48,997 nt of DNA from an uncultured Oscillospiraceae bacterium (GCA_900543555.1 UQRL01000016.1:1-48997); one strand, 5' to 3'; shown: positions 1-8,804, counted from the stretch's first letter. A program made the numbers and translations. The notes: generated by a model not told the origin, from the sequence alone.

Positions 1-2902
1 TGTTCATCGGCTTGAAGGTGCCGTCAGAGTAACCGGACAGGATGCCCAGCTCCACAGCGCGCATCACGTTGCTGTAGTACCAGTCATCGGTGTCAACGTC
101 AGAGAACTGGTCGGCGGTGGTGACGGTCAGGGTGTAAACGTTGGTGTTGCTACCATCCTCAGCAGTGACAGTGATAGTCACAGGGCTGGTCACGTTCAAC
201 AGAGTCTCACCGCTCTTCAGCTCGCCGCCAGCAGCGCTGACAGTGGCACCCTCAGAAGCGGTGAAAGAAGCCACCTGACCCATCAGGTTGGAACCAAAGG
301 GAAGCGCCACGGTAATCTTAGAACCGCTGATGGACCCGCTGGTATTGCCCAGCTTAAAGCTGGTCAGCTCAGCACCAGTGTTGGCGTCTTCATACTCCAG
401 TTCAAAGGTATAGTTGTTAACAGCAGCAGTCGCGTCTTCGGGTTTCACAGTCAGGCCAGTCTTCTCAGTGGCGCCCTTGCTCCTGCCCCAGAAATAAACC
501 TTAACCTTGTGATCCTCGCCACGGACAAAGTAAACCTTGGCATTGTCATCGGCAACGTCATTGGCCTCACCATCGCCATTGGTATCGCCATTAGCGTTGA
601 AGATCAGAGCATCAGAAATCAAAGTAGCGTAATCGGAGATGGTGAAATCAAAGAAATACGCATCATCAGAATTCGTGATTTCAGGAACAGAACCAACGGT
701 CATACCGAAGGGAATGGTGCCAGTGATTTTACCACCGCGAATGGAGAAGGTCTCATCGTTCACGGAGATAGCGCTCAAGGTGTTGGCCTTGGAAGCGGCA
801 ACATTCTTCACCTCAACGGTGTAGATGGTACCGGTCTTTTCCTGGGCATCTGTCAAAGTCCCGGTAGCAGCCTTAGCAATCAGCTCAGGCAGAACGATGA
901 TTTTCTGCCCATTTTCAAGGGCGGTGGCAAGGGTCTCATCGTTGTCGGGATCCAGGACGGGAATCTCAGTAATGGCATTGGTGCCATCATCATACAGGTA
1001 AGCCACGCCGCCGCCAGTGGTGACTTCGCTTACATAGTAGTTGAAATCACCAGCAATGCGATGAGAGTAAGCAACCTCAAAGGTAGCCTTCTGGTCAGCA
1101 ATCTTGGCACCATAAGTGTTGGCGTCATTCATGGCACGCACAGCCAGCTTATCGTTGTCAGGGTTTTCCTGAGCGGTGAACTCCAGACCAGTCAGAGTCT
1201 TGTTGGAGCTGGCATTTTCGAACTTAATAACCAGGTCGTACTCGGTATAAACCTCGGGATTGCCCTGGCTGATAACTTTGATGGCATCGGTGATGGTCTT
1301 GTCCTTGCCGTCAGTCCAGTTGACACCGCTCATGAGAGTGTCAAACTTGGTCACGTTATTTCTGATTGCGCTGCCATCCTTCAAAGTAGCACGAGCACCC
1401 TCAGAGGGAGTTGCGAACATTGTCCAGCCATTCAGGCTCTTGGTCATGTAGGGGAGAGCCTCAGTGGTAATAGTGTGATTGGAATTGTTCACAGTGGCCG
1501 TGAAATCGTTGCCCTCAGCATCACGCAGGGTGAAGGTGGTCATGGTGGCAGTGGACTGCTCAGTGGCCTTGGTAGCGGTCAGGCGGTACTGCTTGGAAGA
1601 GCCATCCTCAGCGACCACAGAGAACACAACGGGAGAGGAAACATCCACATCATCCGTAGTGGTGTAAGCATCAAAATCTTTGTTGTTGTCATCCACAGTG
1701 CCCACAGTCAGGCCTCTGATGGTTGCACCCTTAGCGACGTGCAGAACAATCTCCTGCTCATCAGCAGCGTTCTTGTCCAGAGTAACAGCGATGTTGGTAC
1801 CGTCGATTTTACCTTCGATGCCGCCAACATAAGCAGCCAGCAGGCTGTTATCAGCGCTCTCGGGAATAACGACCTTCAGCTTGTAAGTGTAAGAAGCAGT
1901 GCCGTTCGCAACGACAACGTCCTTCTCAACTTCGTTGGTGCTGGTGAGATCGATCTCGACCTCATCGCCGCTGCTGATTTCACTATCAATGGTAACAGTG
2001 GTGTTGGCCAGCACGCTGAAAGCAACGGCCAAGTCAGTCATCTTATCGCCGTTCTCGTCTTTGATATCATCTTCAGACAGGGTAACGGTGATGGTATCGT
2101 TCTTGCCATTTTTGGGATCAATGCTGTCAGAGAACACGCCGTCCACGCCAGCCACAGACAGGGCGGTCAGAGCAGGGACCAGGGTGGTCTTTACAGTCCA
2201 GTTCTCCGTCAGGCTAACCTGAGAAGAAATGACAACATTGGTGGAACCATTTTCAGCAGGAACATCGACTGCAACAGCCTTACCAGCGTCTTCACCATTG
2301 ACAGAAGCCTTCTCAACGGGTGTGACGGAGATACCACCAGTTACACCACTAAAATCAGTGTCATAAGCGGCGGTCACATTAATAGTCTTGCCATCAATGG
2401 CCACTGCCAGAATACCAGCATCGCGGCCAGCTTCGGTGACTTCCACACTCTTCACACCAATGTCCTCGCTGAGGACTTCAGGGGTCAAGGTCAAGGTGTA
2501 GTCAACAGGGTCAACGTCGCCGTAAGTATCTTCATCCGGGATAACCTGAATAGCGATAGTAACGGTGCCGTTGTCCGCAACTTGGTAATTTTCGAACTCA
2601 AGAGTTGCGCTCTCGGCACTAGCACTACTAATGGTGTCGAAGGTGACCCCGTTACTGTGCCAAGCGACAACCTCAACATCCTTTGGCATAGTAGGAGCGG
2701 TGACAATCACATCATCCTCTCCCTCGCCATAGGTAGCGCTGAAAGCAGTTCCTTCCGCCTGAACTGACTTTCCATCAACAGTGATGTAAGTCAGAGGAGG
2801 CACAGTCGGAGCAGCCGCAGCGCTGAGCGGAATCATTGCGACGACCAGCATGACAGCCAGAAGCATCGCAAGTGATTTCTTCAGAAACTTGCTTTTCTTC
2901 AT
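1..2902 (-). CDS. SLH-domain surface protein with Ig-like repeats (C-terminus beyond the window)
   Basis: A secreted wall-anchored protein; 967 codons are visible and the 3' end runs off the left edge. The start at 2902 follows an AGAGGG ribosome site. Residues 1-31 form a signal peptide: Lys-rich MKKSKFLKKS, a Leu/Val/Met core and an Ala-rich cleavage region. From about 40 to 925 the chain is a series of beta-rich modules that often end in strands like TVTAEDGS...YTLTV, as in bacterial Ig/cadherin-like repeats. At about residue 933 an SLH domain begins (FSDVDTDDWYY, then GILSGYSDGTFKP) and is cut off. SLH domains bind secondary wall polymers, so this is probably an S-layer or adhesin-type protein. 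Exact ligands cannot be inferred. The gene is transcribed away from the XRE locus. Confidence 0.87.
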   Translation of the reverse strand, partial: MKKSKFLKKSLAMLLAVMLVVAMIPLSAAAAPTVPPLTYITVDGKSVQAEGTAFSATYGEGEDDVIVTAPTMPKDVEVVAWHSNGVTFDTISSASAESATLEFENYQVADNGTVTIAIQVIPDEDTYGDVDPVDYTLTLTPEVLSEDIGVKSVEVTEAGRDAGILAVAIDGKTINVTAAYDTDFSGVTGGISVTPVEKASVNGEDAGKAVAVDVPAENGSTNVVISSQVSLTENWTVKTTLVPALTALSVAGVDGVFSDSIDPKNGKNDTITVTLSEDDIKDENGDKMTDLAVAFSVLANTTVTIDSEISSGDEVEIDLTSTNEVEKDVVVANGTASYTYKLKVVIPESADNSLLAAYVGGIEGKIDGTNIAVTLDKNAADEQEIVLHVAKGATIRGLTVGTVDDNNKDFDAYTTTDDVDVSSPVVFSVVAEDGSSKQYRLTATKATEQSTATMTTFTLRDAEGNDFTATVNNSNHTITTEALPYMTKSLNGWTMFATPSEGARATLKDGSAIRNNVTKFDTLMSGVNWTDGKDKTITDAIKVISQGNPEVYTEYDLVIKFENASSNKTLTGLEFTAQENPDNDKLAVRAMNDANTYGAKIADQKATFEVAYSHRIAGDFNYYVSEVTTGGGVAYLYDDGTNAITEIPVLDPDNDETLATALENGQKIIVLPELIAKAATGTLTDAQEKTGTIYTVEVKNVAASKANTLSAISVNDETFSIRGGKITGTIPFGMTVGSVPEITNSDDAYFFDFTISDYATLISDALIFNANGDTNGDGEANDVADDNAKVYFVRGEDHKVKVYFWGRSKGATEKTGLTVKPEDATAAVNNYTFELEYEDANTGAELTSFKLGNTSGSISGSKITVALPFGSNLMGQVASFTASEGATVSAAGGELKSGETLLNVTSPVTITVTAEDGSNTNVYTLTVTTADQFSDVDTDDWYYSNVMRAVELGILSGYSDGTFKPMN

Positions 2903-2929
2903 AATTTCAACCCTCTTAAATTTTAGATT

Positions 2930-2953
2930 CTCGCAGGGCTTTTTCCCCGCGAG
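2930..2953 (-). promoter_or_regulatory. 5'-UTR hairpin of the SLH protein mRNA
   Basis: On the minus strand CTCGCGGGG pairs with CCCTGCGAG (nine pairs, one of them G-U) around a six-base A-rich loop. It lies 28 bases upstream of the start codon. A stable 5' hairpin is a known way to stabilise abundant surface-protein mRNAs; that role here is inference. A TATAGA-like -10 lies further upstream but no convincing -35 was found. Confidence 0.5.
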
Positions 2954-3125
2954 TTGAAGTTATCTATAAACTGTCATTTGCAAAAACTGGCCCGGAAAGG
3001 CCAGGAAAAGGCTGAAAAAGAAGGGAAAAGGAAGAGAGACGCAGTTGAACGTCCGCCCCAGCAGAGGCGCTCGTGGAGGAAAAGAGAGGCATTGGCGGGG
3101 CAGGGAGGGGGCCCTCTCAAAGAAA
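2954..3125. other. Non-coding spacer between divergent genes
   Basis: Purine-rich sequence between the SLH gene and the XRE operon. A 72-codon open frame (2954-3172, +) exists, but its Lys/Arg/Gln-rich product looks like low-complexity purine sequence, it has no clear ribosome site, and it runs through the operator region. No gene is supported. Confidence 0.5.
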
Positions 3126-3208
3126 AGTTAAAAATATTTCACTTTTGTGTTGACAGCAGGAATAGAAAGTGAACTATTTATAACACAACGAAGTTACAAA
3201 TATTTCAC
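3126..3208 (+). promoter_or_regulatory. Promoter with three operator-like repeats for the membrane protein/XRE pair
   Basis: Three 16-bp copies of GTTANAAATAKTTCAC lie at 3127-3142 (+), 3169-3184 (-) and 3193-3208 (+). Fourteen of 16 positions are shared by all three, and the motif is itself an imperfect palindrome. A perfect TTGACA -35 (3150-3155) sits between copies 1 and 2. The likely -10 (TATTTA, 3175-3180, spacer 19) lies inside copy 2, and copy 3 ends two bases before the GGAGGAG ribosome site (3211-3217). Occupied sites would block the promoter. The obvious candidate ligand is the XRE regulator at 3643-3843. Confidence 0.7.
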
Positions 3209-3224
3209 ATGGAGGAGAGCCCTT

Positions 3225-3638
3225 ATGAAAAGCGAAGCGAAAACGAAAACCATCAACCTGAGAGCATGGATGTTCCTGAAGATCGCCCCGGCGGCGCTGC
3301 TGCTTCTGTACTACTGGATGTGCGCCCGCACGGACTTCCACGCCTCGTACCTGTATGTGCAGTCGGCGGTGCTGGCCTTGGCGGGCGGGCTGTTCGCCTA
3401 TCAGCTCTACTACGCCAAGCGCCGGGACATCTTCGACGAGTTCGCCCGGGAAAATTTGAGAACCACCGATTCCATCTGCTTGAAGATCGCCTGTGGGGTG
3501 CTGGTCCTGGCCGCGGTGCTCTGCGTGTTCTCCGATTTTTCCGGCATCGCGGTGGGGTACGCTCTCCTCATCGGGCTGCTGGCCCTGACGGTGGCGCGGG
3601 CAGTGCTCTTCACCGTCATCGACAAGCGGGGGATGTGA
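3225..3638 (+). CDS. Small four-helix membrane protein paired with an XRE regulator
   Basis: A 137-residue inner-membrane protein of unknown function. I start at ATG 3225, behind GGAGGAG (3211-3217); the longer open frame from 3147 starts inside the promoter. Four hydrophobic segments lie near residues 14-33, 44-65, 84-104 and 107-132. A charged cytoplasmic-type loop (YAKRRDIFDEFARENLRTTD) separates helices 2 and 3. There are no catalytic motifs. The XRE regulator follows four bases after the stop, so the two are co-transcribed. Such membrane protein plus short XRE pairs are common in Firmicutes and poorly understood; sensing or regulator sequestration is possible but unproven. Confidence 0.8.
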   Translation: MKSEAKTKTINLRAWMFLKIAPAALLLLYYWMCARTDFHASYLYVQSAVLALAGGLFAYQLYYAKRRDIFDEFARENLRTTDSICLKIACGVLVLAAVLCVFSDFSGIAVGYALLIGLLALTVARAVLFTVIDKRGM

Positions 3639-3642
3639 GCCC

Positions 3643-3843
3643 ATGCTGCGCACAAAGGTGAAGGAATACCGGGAACGGGCGGGCCTGAAACAGAGCGAGC
3701 TGGCCGCCCTGGTGGGCGCCCGGCGGGAGACCATCGTCCACCTGGAAAACGGGAGGTACAACCCGTCCCTCAAGCTGGCCATGGATATCGCCAAGGTGTT
3801 CCAAACCACGGTGGAAGAGCTGTTTTTCTTTTCAGAGGATTAA
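3643..3843 (+). CDS. XRE-family (Cro/CI-like) transcriptional regulator
   Basis: A 66-residue protein that is almost entirely one helix-turn-helix domain. KQSELAALVG and RRETIVHLENG form the turn and recognition helix, and SLKLAMDIAKVFQTTVEELFFF completes the five-helix bundle typical of short YozG-like XRE proteins. It has no ligand or dimerisation domain beyond the HTH. It sits directly after the membrane-protein gene, under a promoter carrying three copies of a palindromic motif. I infer that it represses its own operon. The short form makes membrane-protein control of its activity plausible, but the sequence alone does not show this. Confidence 0.9.
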   Translation: MLRTKVKEYRERAGLKQSELAALVGARRETIVHLENGRYNPSLKLAMDIAKVFQTTVEELFFFSED

Positions 3844-3878
3844 GGCCCGCAGGCCGGGGGACACAGGTAAAAGCACGC

Positions 3879-3910
3879 AAAAAACGCCGCCCCGGAGGAC
3901 GGCGTTTTTT
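3879..3910. terminator. Bidirectional Rho-independent terminator
   Basis: AAAAAACGCCG (3879-3889) pairs with CGGCGTTTTTT (3900-3910), giving a GC stem with T-runs on both strands. It serves the XRE operon (+) and xylulokinase (-), whose stops flank it. Confidence 0.9.
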
Positions 3911-3934
3911 CACGCGTTTTCAGTTTCCCGCCGC

Positions 3935-5464
3935 TCAGGCGCCGGTGGCGGCCAGCAGCTTGTAGTTTTCCTTCAGGGCCGGGTACAGGCTCTTGTAGAC
4001 CTGGTAGAAGGCCTCGTACTGGGGCACGTTCTCCGGGATGGGCTCCTGGGCGGGGTTCAGCTGGATCATGGCCTGGCAGGCCTCCTGAACAGAGGGGTAC
4101 AGCCCCACGCCCACGCCGGCCAGGATGGCCACGCCCAGGGCCGGGCCCTCCTTGGACTTCACGGTCTTAACCGGGCAGTTGTAGGTGTCCGCCAGCATCT
4201 GCCGCCACAGGGGAGAGGTGCCCCCGCCGCCGCAGGCCAGCATCTCCCGCAGCTCTACGCCCATGCCCCGCAGGATCTCCACGCTGTCCCGCTGGGAGTA
4301 GGTCACGCCCTCCATCACGGCCCGCAGCAGGTCCCGCTTGGTGTGCATGGCCGAAAGGCCGAAGAACACGCCCCGGCAGTCCGGGTCCAGGTGGGGGGTG
4401 CGCTCACCCATCAGATAGGGCAGGTACAACAGCCGGTTGCAGCCAATGGGGGACTGCCCCGCCTCCTGGTCCATGAGGACGTAGGGGTCCACCCCCATGC
4501 CCGCGGCGGTGTCCTTCTCCGCCTGGCAGAAGTTGTCCCGGAACCACTTCAGGGACAGCCCCGCCCCCTGGGTCACGCCCATGACGTGCCAGGCCCCGGG
4601 CACGGCGCAGCAGAAGGTGTGCACCCGGCCCTGGGGGTCGATGGAAATGTTATCCGTGTGGGCGAAGACCACCCCGGAGGTGCCAATGGTGGTGAAGGCC
4701 TTGCCGTCGGCCACCACGCCGGTGCCCACCGCCGCCGCGGCGTTGTCCCCGGCGCCCCCCACCACGGGGGTGCCGGCGGCCAGGCCGGTGAGGGCAGCCG
4801 CCTCTGGGGTGATGGCGCCGGTGATCTCCGGGGACTCGTACACCTTGGCCAGCAAAGCGGGGTCAATGTCCAGCTTTTCCAGCACTTCCTGGCTCCAGCA
4901 GCGGTGGGGCACATCCAACAGCTGCATGCCGGAAGCGTCGGAAACCTCGGTGGCGAACTCCCCGGTGAGCATGTAGCGCACATAGTCCTTGGGCAGCAGG
5001 ATGTGGGCGCATTGGGCGTAGAGCTCCGGCTCATTTTCCCGCACCCACAGGATCTTTGAGGCGGTAAAGCCCGTCAGGGCCGGGTTGGCGGTGATCTGGA
5101 TAAGCCGCTCCTTGCCCACCCGCTGGGTGATTTCCTCGCACTGCCTGGCGGTGCGCTGGTCGCACCAGATGATGGACCGGCGCAGCACCCGGCCCTGCTT
5201 GTCCAGCATCACCAGGCCGTGCATCTGGCCGGAAATCCCCAGGCCCTTGATGTCCCGGGGGTCCACCCCGCCCTGCTGGATGACGGACTGCAAAGTCTCG
5301 CAAGAGGCGTGCCACCAGTCCAGGGGGTCCTGCTCGGCCCAGCCGTTTCGCTCTTGGTACATGGGGTACTCCACCGTAGCGCTGGCGATGACCTTCCCCA
5401 GCCGGTCGAAGAGCACGGTTTTCGTGCCGCTGGTGCCCAGGTCAATGCCGATCAAATATTCCAT
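3935..5464 (-). CDS. xylB: Xylulokinase
   Basis: A 509-residue FGGY-family sugar kinase that phosphorylates D-xylulose to xylulose 5-phosphate for the pentose phosphate pathway, in the cytoplasm. The N-terminal phosphate-1 motif GIDLGTSGTK is at 6-15, and the xylulokinase hallmark ISGQMHG is at 77-83. The catalytic-base region GGAGDN places Asp240 near the family position, and an ATP-binding CGGGG segment lies in the C-terminal half. Length is as expected. Glycerol kinase was considered because of the neighbouring glp-like operon, but the N-terminus and GQMHG motif are xylulokinase-like. No xylose isomerase or transporter is adjacent. It is divergent from the oxidoreductase operon, with 233 bp between them. 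Confidence 0.9.
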   Translation of the reverse strand: MEYLIGIDLGTSGTKTVLFDRLGKVIASATVEYPMYQERNGWAEQDPLDWWHASCETLQSVIQQGGVDPRDIKGLGISGQMHGLVMLDKQGRVLRRSIIWCDQRTARQCEEITQRVGKERLIQITANPALTGFTASKILWVRENEPELYAQCAHILLPKDYVRYMLTGEFATEVSDASGMQLLDVPHRCWSQEVLEKLDIDPALLAKVYESPEITGAITPEAAALTGLAAGTPVVGGAGDNAAAAVGTGVVADGKAFTTIGTSGVVFAHTDNISIDPQGRVHTFCCAVPGAWHVMGVTQGAGLSLKWFRDNFCQAEKDTAAGMGVDPYVLMDQEAGQSPIGCNRLLYLPYLMGERTPHLDPDCRGVFFGLSAMHTKRDLLRAVMEGVTYSQRDSVEILRGMGVELREMLACGGGGTSPLWRQMLADTYNCPVKTVKSKEGPALGVAILAGVGVGLYPSVQEACQAMIQLNPAQEPIPENVPQYEAFYQVYKSLYPALKENYKLLAATGA

Positions 5465-5598
5465 AACGATACCGTCCTTTCCCCGTTCCCCCAGGGGGGA
5501 AACGTCTATACAACTTACCTTTTATTTTCCTCGATTTTCCCCCGCCTGTCAAGGGAGAGAAAGGTTTTTCCGCCGGGCGCCTTTCCTGCATTTCGGCC

Positions 5599-5627
5599 TT
5601 GCGGGAACAGGCAAATCGTGCTATCCT
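5599..5627 (+). promoter_or_regulatory. Sigma-A-type promoter of the flavin oxidoreductase operon
   Basis: TTGCGG (5599-5604), a 17-base spacer and TATCCT (5622-5627) lie 70 bases before the first start codon, in the 233-bp gap divergent from xylB. An AGGAGG-type ribosome site precedes ATG 5698. Confidence 0.55.
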
Positions 5628-5697
5628 AATAACCGTGAGGCGGCAACGCCAAATCCCGGGAAAGGCCCGGGGAATTTCCAAATAGGAGGGGCGGAGT

Positions 5698-7134
5698 ATG
5701 GCGATTTATGACGTGGCCATTGTGGGGGCCGGTGTGACGGGCTCTGCGGTGGCCAGAGAGCTCTCCCGCAGGAAGGGGCGCTTTGTTGTGCTGGAGCGGG
5801 CCCTGGATGTGTGCGAGGGCACCAGCAAGGCCAATTCAGCCATTATGCACGCCGGGTTCGACGCGGAGCCCGGCACCATGAAAGCGAAAATGAACGTGCG
5901 GGGCAACCAGATGATGGACCAGCTCTCTGGGGAGCTGGACATCCCCTTTCGGCGGGTGGGCGCCTTTGTGGTGTGCTTCTCAAAAGAGGAGCTGCCAAAG
6001 CTGAAAGAACTGTACGACCGGGGCGTGGCAAACGGCGTCTCCGGCATGGAGCTGCTCACGGGGGAGCAGGCCCGGGCCTTAGAGCCCAACCTTTCGGAGG
6101 AAGTGGAAGGGGCCCTGCTGGCCCATACCTCGGGCATTGTGTGCCCCTTTGAGCTGACCCTGGGCCTGGCGGAGAGCGCCGCCAAAAACGGGATGGAGTT
6201 CTCCTTTGACACCCAGGTCACCGGCCTGGAGCCGGGGGAAGAGGGCTGGGTGGTCCACACCAGCCGGGGGGACTATGCCGCCCGGGCGGTGGTCAACGCC
6301 GCCGGGGTGTTCGCCGATGAAGTGCACAACTGGGTCTGCGCGGACAAGCTGCACATCACCCCCCGCCGGGGCGAGTACTGCCTGCTGGACCACACCGCCG
6401 GGGGCCATGTGTCCCGCACGGTGTTCCAATTGCCCGGGAAATACGGCAAGGGGGTGCTGGTCTCCCCCACGGTCCACGGCAACCTGCTGCTGGGCCCCAC
6501 CGCCAAGGATATCGGCAGCCGGGAGGACACCGCCACCACCGCCCAGGGGCTTCAGGAGGTGCTGGAGAAATCCGCCCTGGGGGTGAAGAACATCCCCACC
6601 CGGCAGGTCATCACCTCTTTCTCCGGCCTGCGGGCCCACGAGGACGGGGATGACTTCGTCCTGGGGGAGAGCGCCCCGGGCTTTTTCGACGCGGCGGGCA
6701 TCGAGTCCCCGGGACTGACCAGCGCCCCGGCCATTGGGGAGTACCTGGCGGGGCTTATCGGGGAGAAGCTGGGCCTGCCCGAAAACCCGGACTTTGACCC
6801 CTGCCGCAAGGGGGTGCCCCGTGTGAAGGACCTGCCCGTGGAGGAGCGGGCGGCCCTCATCCAGAAGGACCCGGCCTACGGGCAGATCGTCTGCCGGTGC
6901 GAGGAGGTCTCCTACGGGGAGATCCGGGACGCCATCCACGGCATTCTGGGGGCCAAGACCCTGGACGGCGTCAAGCGCCGCACCCGGGCCGGCATGGGCC
7001 GGTGTCAGGCGGGGTTCTGCTCCCCCCGGGTGATGGACCTGCTCTCTCAGGAGCTGGGCCTGGATTTGACCGGTATCCGCAAAAGCGGCAAAGAGGCCCA
7101 GATTGTGCTGGAAAAGACCCGTGGGGAGGTGTGA
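5698..7134 (+). CDS. GlpA-like FAD oxidoreductase with C-terminal BFD [2Fe-2S] domain
   Basis: A 478-residue flavoprotein related to anaerobic glycerol-3-phosphate dehydrogenase GlpA and L-2-hydroxyglutarate oxidase-type enzymes. VAIVGAGVTGSAVARELSR at 5-23 is the FAD-binding Rossmann motif, followed by a DAO-fold substrate domain. The C-terminus holds a BFD-type iron-sulfur domain with Cys399, Cys401, Cys436 and Cys441 (CRC... and CQAGFC). It is first in an operon with a second flavoprotein and a DUF1667 protein, at gaps of 3 and 1 bp. That order is a recurrent Firmicutes arrangement, usually annotated as an anaerobic G3P dehydrogenase-type complex. The substrate is inferred and could be another 2-hydroxy acid or an amine. 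Confidence 0.85.
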   Translation: MAIYDVAIVGAGVTGSAVARELSRRKGRFVVLERALDVCEGTSKANSAIMHAGFDAEPGTMKAKMNVRGNQMMDQLSGELDIPFRRVGAFVVCFSKEELPKLKELYDRGVANGVSGMELLTGEQARALEPNLSEEVEGALLAHTSGIVCPFELTLGLAESAAKNGMEFSFDTQVTGLEPGEEGWVVHTSRGDYAARAVVNAAGVFADEVHNWVCADKLHITPRRGEYCLLDHTAGGHVSRTVFQLPGKYGKGVLVSPTVHGNLLLGPTAKDIGSREDTATTAQGLQEVLEKSALGVKNIPTRQVITSFSGLRAHEDGDDFVLGESAPGFFDAAGIESPGLTSAPAIGEYLAGLIGEKLGLPENPDFDPCRKGVPRVKDLPVEERAALIQKDPAYGQIVCRCEEVSYGEIRDAIHGILGAKTLDGVKRRTRAGMGRCQAGFCSPRVMDLLSQELGLDLTGIRKSGKEAQIVLEKTRGEV

Positions 7135-7137
7135 GCC

Positions 7138-8409
7138 ATGAAGCATGAGATTGTGATTATCGGCGGGGGGCCCGCGGGCCTGGCCGCCGCCATTTCCGCC
7201 CGGGAAAGCGGCGTGGAGGACGTGCTTATTATCGAGCGGGAGCCCGAGCTGGGCGGCATTTTGAACCAGTGCATCCACAACGGCTTTGGACTGCACACCT
7301 TTAAGGAGGAGCTGACCGGGCCGGAATACGCCGCCCGGTTCATTGAGAAAGCGGAGGAAATGGCCATCCCCCACTGGGTGTCCACCACGGTGGTGGATTT
7401 GGCCCGCCAGGGGGACAGCCTGTTTGTCACCTGCGTCAGCCGGGAGCGGGGCCTGCAAATCGTAGAGGCCGGGGCCGTTGTCTTGGCCATGGGCTGCCGG
7501 GAGCGCCCCCGGGGCGCGCTGAACATCCCCGGCACCCGGCCCGCGGGCATCTTCTCCGCGGGCACCGCCCAGCGGCTGGTAAACTTAGAGGGCTACCTGC
7601 CCGGCAAAGAGGTGGTCATCCTGGGCAGCGGCGACATCGGCCTGATCATGGCCCGGCGCATGACGCTGGAGGGCGCCAAGGTCAAGTGCGTGGCCGAGCT
7701 GATGCCCTATTCCGGCGGCCTGAAGCGGAATATCGTCCAGTGCCTGAACGACTACGGCATCCCCCTGAAACTGAGCCACACCGTCATCGACATCCAGGGC
7801 AAGGAGCGGGTCACCGGGGTGACCATCGCCCAGGTGGATGAGAGATCGAAGCCCATCCCCGGCACGGAGGAGCACATCCCCTGCGACACCCTGCTGCTGT
7901 CCGTGGGATTGATTCCGGAAAACGAACTTTCCAAGGCCGTGGGGGTGGAGCTTTCCCCCGTGACCAACGGCCCCCAGGTCAACGAGAGCCTGGAGACCAG
8001 CATCCCCGGGGTGTTCGCCTGCGGCAACGTGCTCCACGTCCACGACCTGGTGGACTACGTCTCTGAGGAGGCCCAGCAGGCGGGCAAGCACGCCGCGGCC
8101 TATGTTCAGGGCCAGCGGGAGGTCCAGGGCCGGGAGATCCCCTTAAAGCCCCAGGGCGCCGCCCGCTACACCGTGCCCATGAGCCTCTCTCCCCAGCGCA
8201 TGGGAGAGGAGACGGTCATCCGGTTCCGGGTGGGCCGGAACATCCGCAAGGGCGTGGTGAAGGTCTTTGGGGACGATAAGCTGCTCTACTCCCGCAAGCG
8301 GCCTGTGATGGCCCCCGGAGAGATGGAGCAGGTGATCTTTAAGAGAGAATGGCTCACCGGCGCGGAACAGGAGATCCGCGTGGTGGCGGAAGAAGAGGAG
8401 GCGCAGTGA
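7138..8409 (+). CDS. FAD-dependent oxidoreductase, second subunit of the GlpA-like complex
   Basis: A 423-residue protein of the pyridine nucleotide-disulfide oxidoreductase fold. IVIIGGGPAGLAAAISARESG at 4-24 is the FAD-binding site, and VVILGSGDIGLIMARRM near 156-172 is the NAD(P)-binding motif. GVFACGNVLHVHDLVDYVSEEA near 288-309 is the second FAD-contact motif. It begins three bases after the first subunit's stop, with its ribosome site in that gene's last codons. It probably passes electrons between NAD(P) or a carrier and the iron-sulfur subunit. It differs from E. coli GlpB and is closer to the HcnB-like or 'alpha subunit' flavoproteins seen in this operon type. Confidence 0.83.
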   Translation: MKHEIVIIGGGPAGLAAAISARESGVEDVLIIEREPELGGILNQCIHNGFGLHTFKEELTGPEYAARFIEKAEEMAIPHWVSTTVVDLARQGDSLFVTCVSRERGLQIVEAGAVVLAMGCRERPRGALNIPGTRPAGIFSAGTAQRLVNLEGYLPGKEVVILGSGDIGLIMARRMTLEGAKVKCVAELMPYSGGLKRNIVQCLNDYGIPLKLSHTVIDIQGKERVTGVTIAQVDERSKPIPGTEEHIPCDTLLLSVGLIPENELSKAVGVELSPVTNGPQVNESLETSIPGVFACGNVLHVHDLVDYVSEEAQQAGKHAAAYVQGQREVQGREIPLKPQGAARYTVPMSLSPQRMGEETVIRFRVGRNIRKGVVKVFGDDKLLYSRKRPVMAPGEMEQVIFKREWLTGAEQEIRVVAEEEEAQ

Positions 8410-8410
8410 T

Positions 8411-8773
8411 ATGGCAGTGATCGAGTTGACCTGCATCAGCTGCCCCCTGGGCTGCCCCCTGAAGGTGGAGACCGACGGGAACGGGGCGGTAGTCCAAGTG
8501 ACGGGCAACACCTGCAAGCGGGGCGAGGTCTACGGCAAAAAGGAGGTCACCGCCCCGGAGCGCACCGTCACCTCCACAGTGAAGGTGGAAGGCGGCAGCG
8601 CGCCCCTGGTGAGCGTGCGCACCAGGACGGACATCCCCAAGGGGAAGATCTTCGACTGCATGGAGGCCATCCGGGCGGCGAAGGTCCAGGCCCCGGTGCA
8701 CATTGGGGACGTGGTGGTGGAGAACGTCTGCGGCACCGGCGTGGACGTTGTGGCCACCAAGGCTGTGGAATAA
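8411..8773 (+). CDS. DUF1667 domain protein
   Basis: A 120-residue protein that regularly follows the two flavoproteins upstream. The N-terminal half carries four cysteines, Cys8, Cys11, Cys15 and Cys35 (CISCPLGC and NTCKRG), spaced as for an iron-sulfur cluster or zinc site. The C-terminal half is a beta-rich domain without known catalytic motifs (DIPKGKIFDCMEAIR, HIGDVVVENVCGTG). It starts one base after the previous stop, with ribosome site GAGGAGG inside that gene. By position it is probably a small electron-transfer or structural subunit of a GlpABC-like complex; no direct function is established for the domain. Confidence 0.85.
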   Translation: MAVIELTCISCPLGCPLKVETDGNGAVVQVTGNTCKRGEVYGKKEVTAPERTVTSTVKVEGGSAPLVSVRTRTDIPKGKIFDCMEAIRAAKVQAPVHIGDVVVENVCGTGVDVVATKAVE

Positions 8774-8776
8774 GGG

Positions 8777-8804
8777 AAAGGGCCTGCCGTGGGGCGGGCC
8801 CTTT
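8777..8804 (+). terminator. Terminator after the oxidoreductase operon
   Basis: AAAGGGCC(T)GCC pairs with GGC(G)GGCCCTTT around a short GTGG loop and ends in TTTT. It lies just after the DUF1667 stop and separates the operon from the HAD gene, although read-through is possible. Confidence 0.6.

Noticed and set aside
509..2767. 752-codon plus-strand open frame
   Set aside because: It is antisense to the SLH protein gene, whose minus-strand frame has a signal peptide, Ig-like repeats and an SLH motif. The plus-strand product has no family features.
2954..3172. 72-codon ORF in the gap before the XRE operon
   Set aside because: Low-complexity basic product, no clear ribosome site, and it crosses the -35 and operator copy 1.
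3935..5464. Glycerol kinase (because of the divergent GlpA-like operon)
   Set aside because: The N-terminus GIDLGTSGTK and the ISGQMHG motif are those of xylulokinase; glycerol kinase starts with a DQGTTSSR-type motif.
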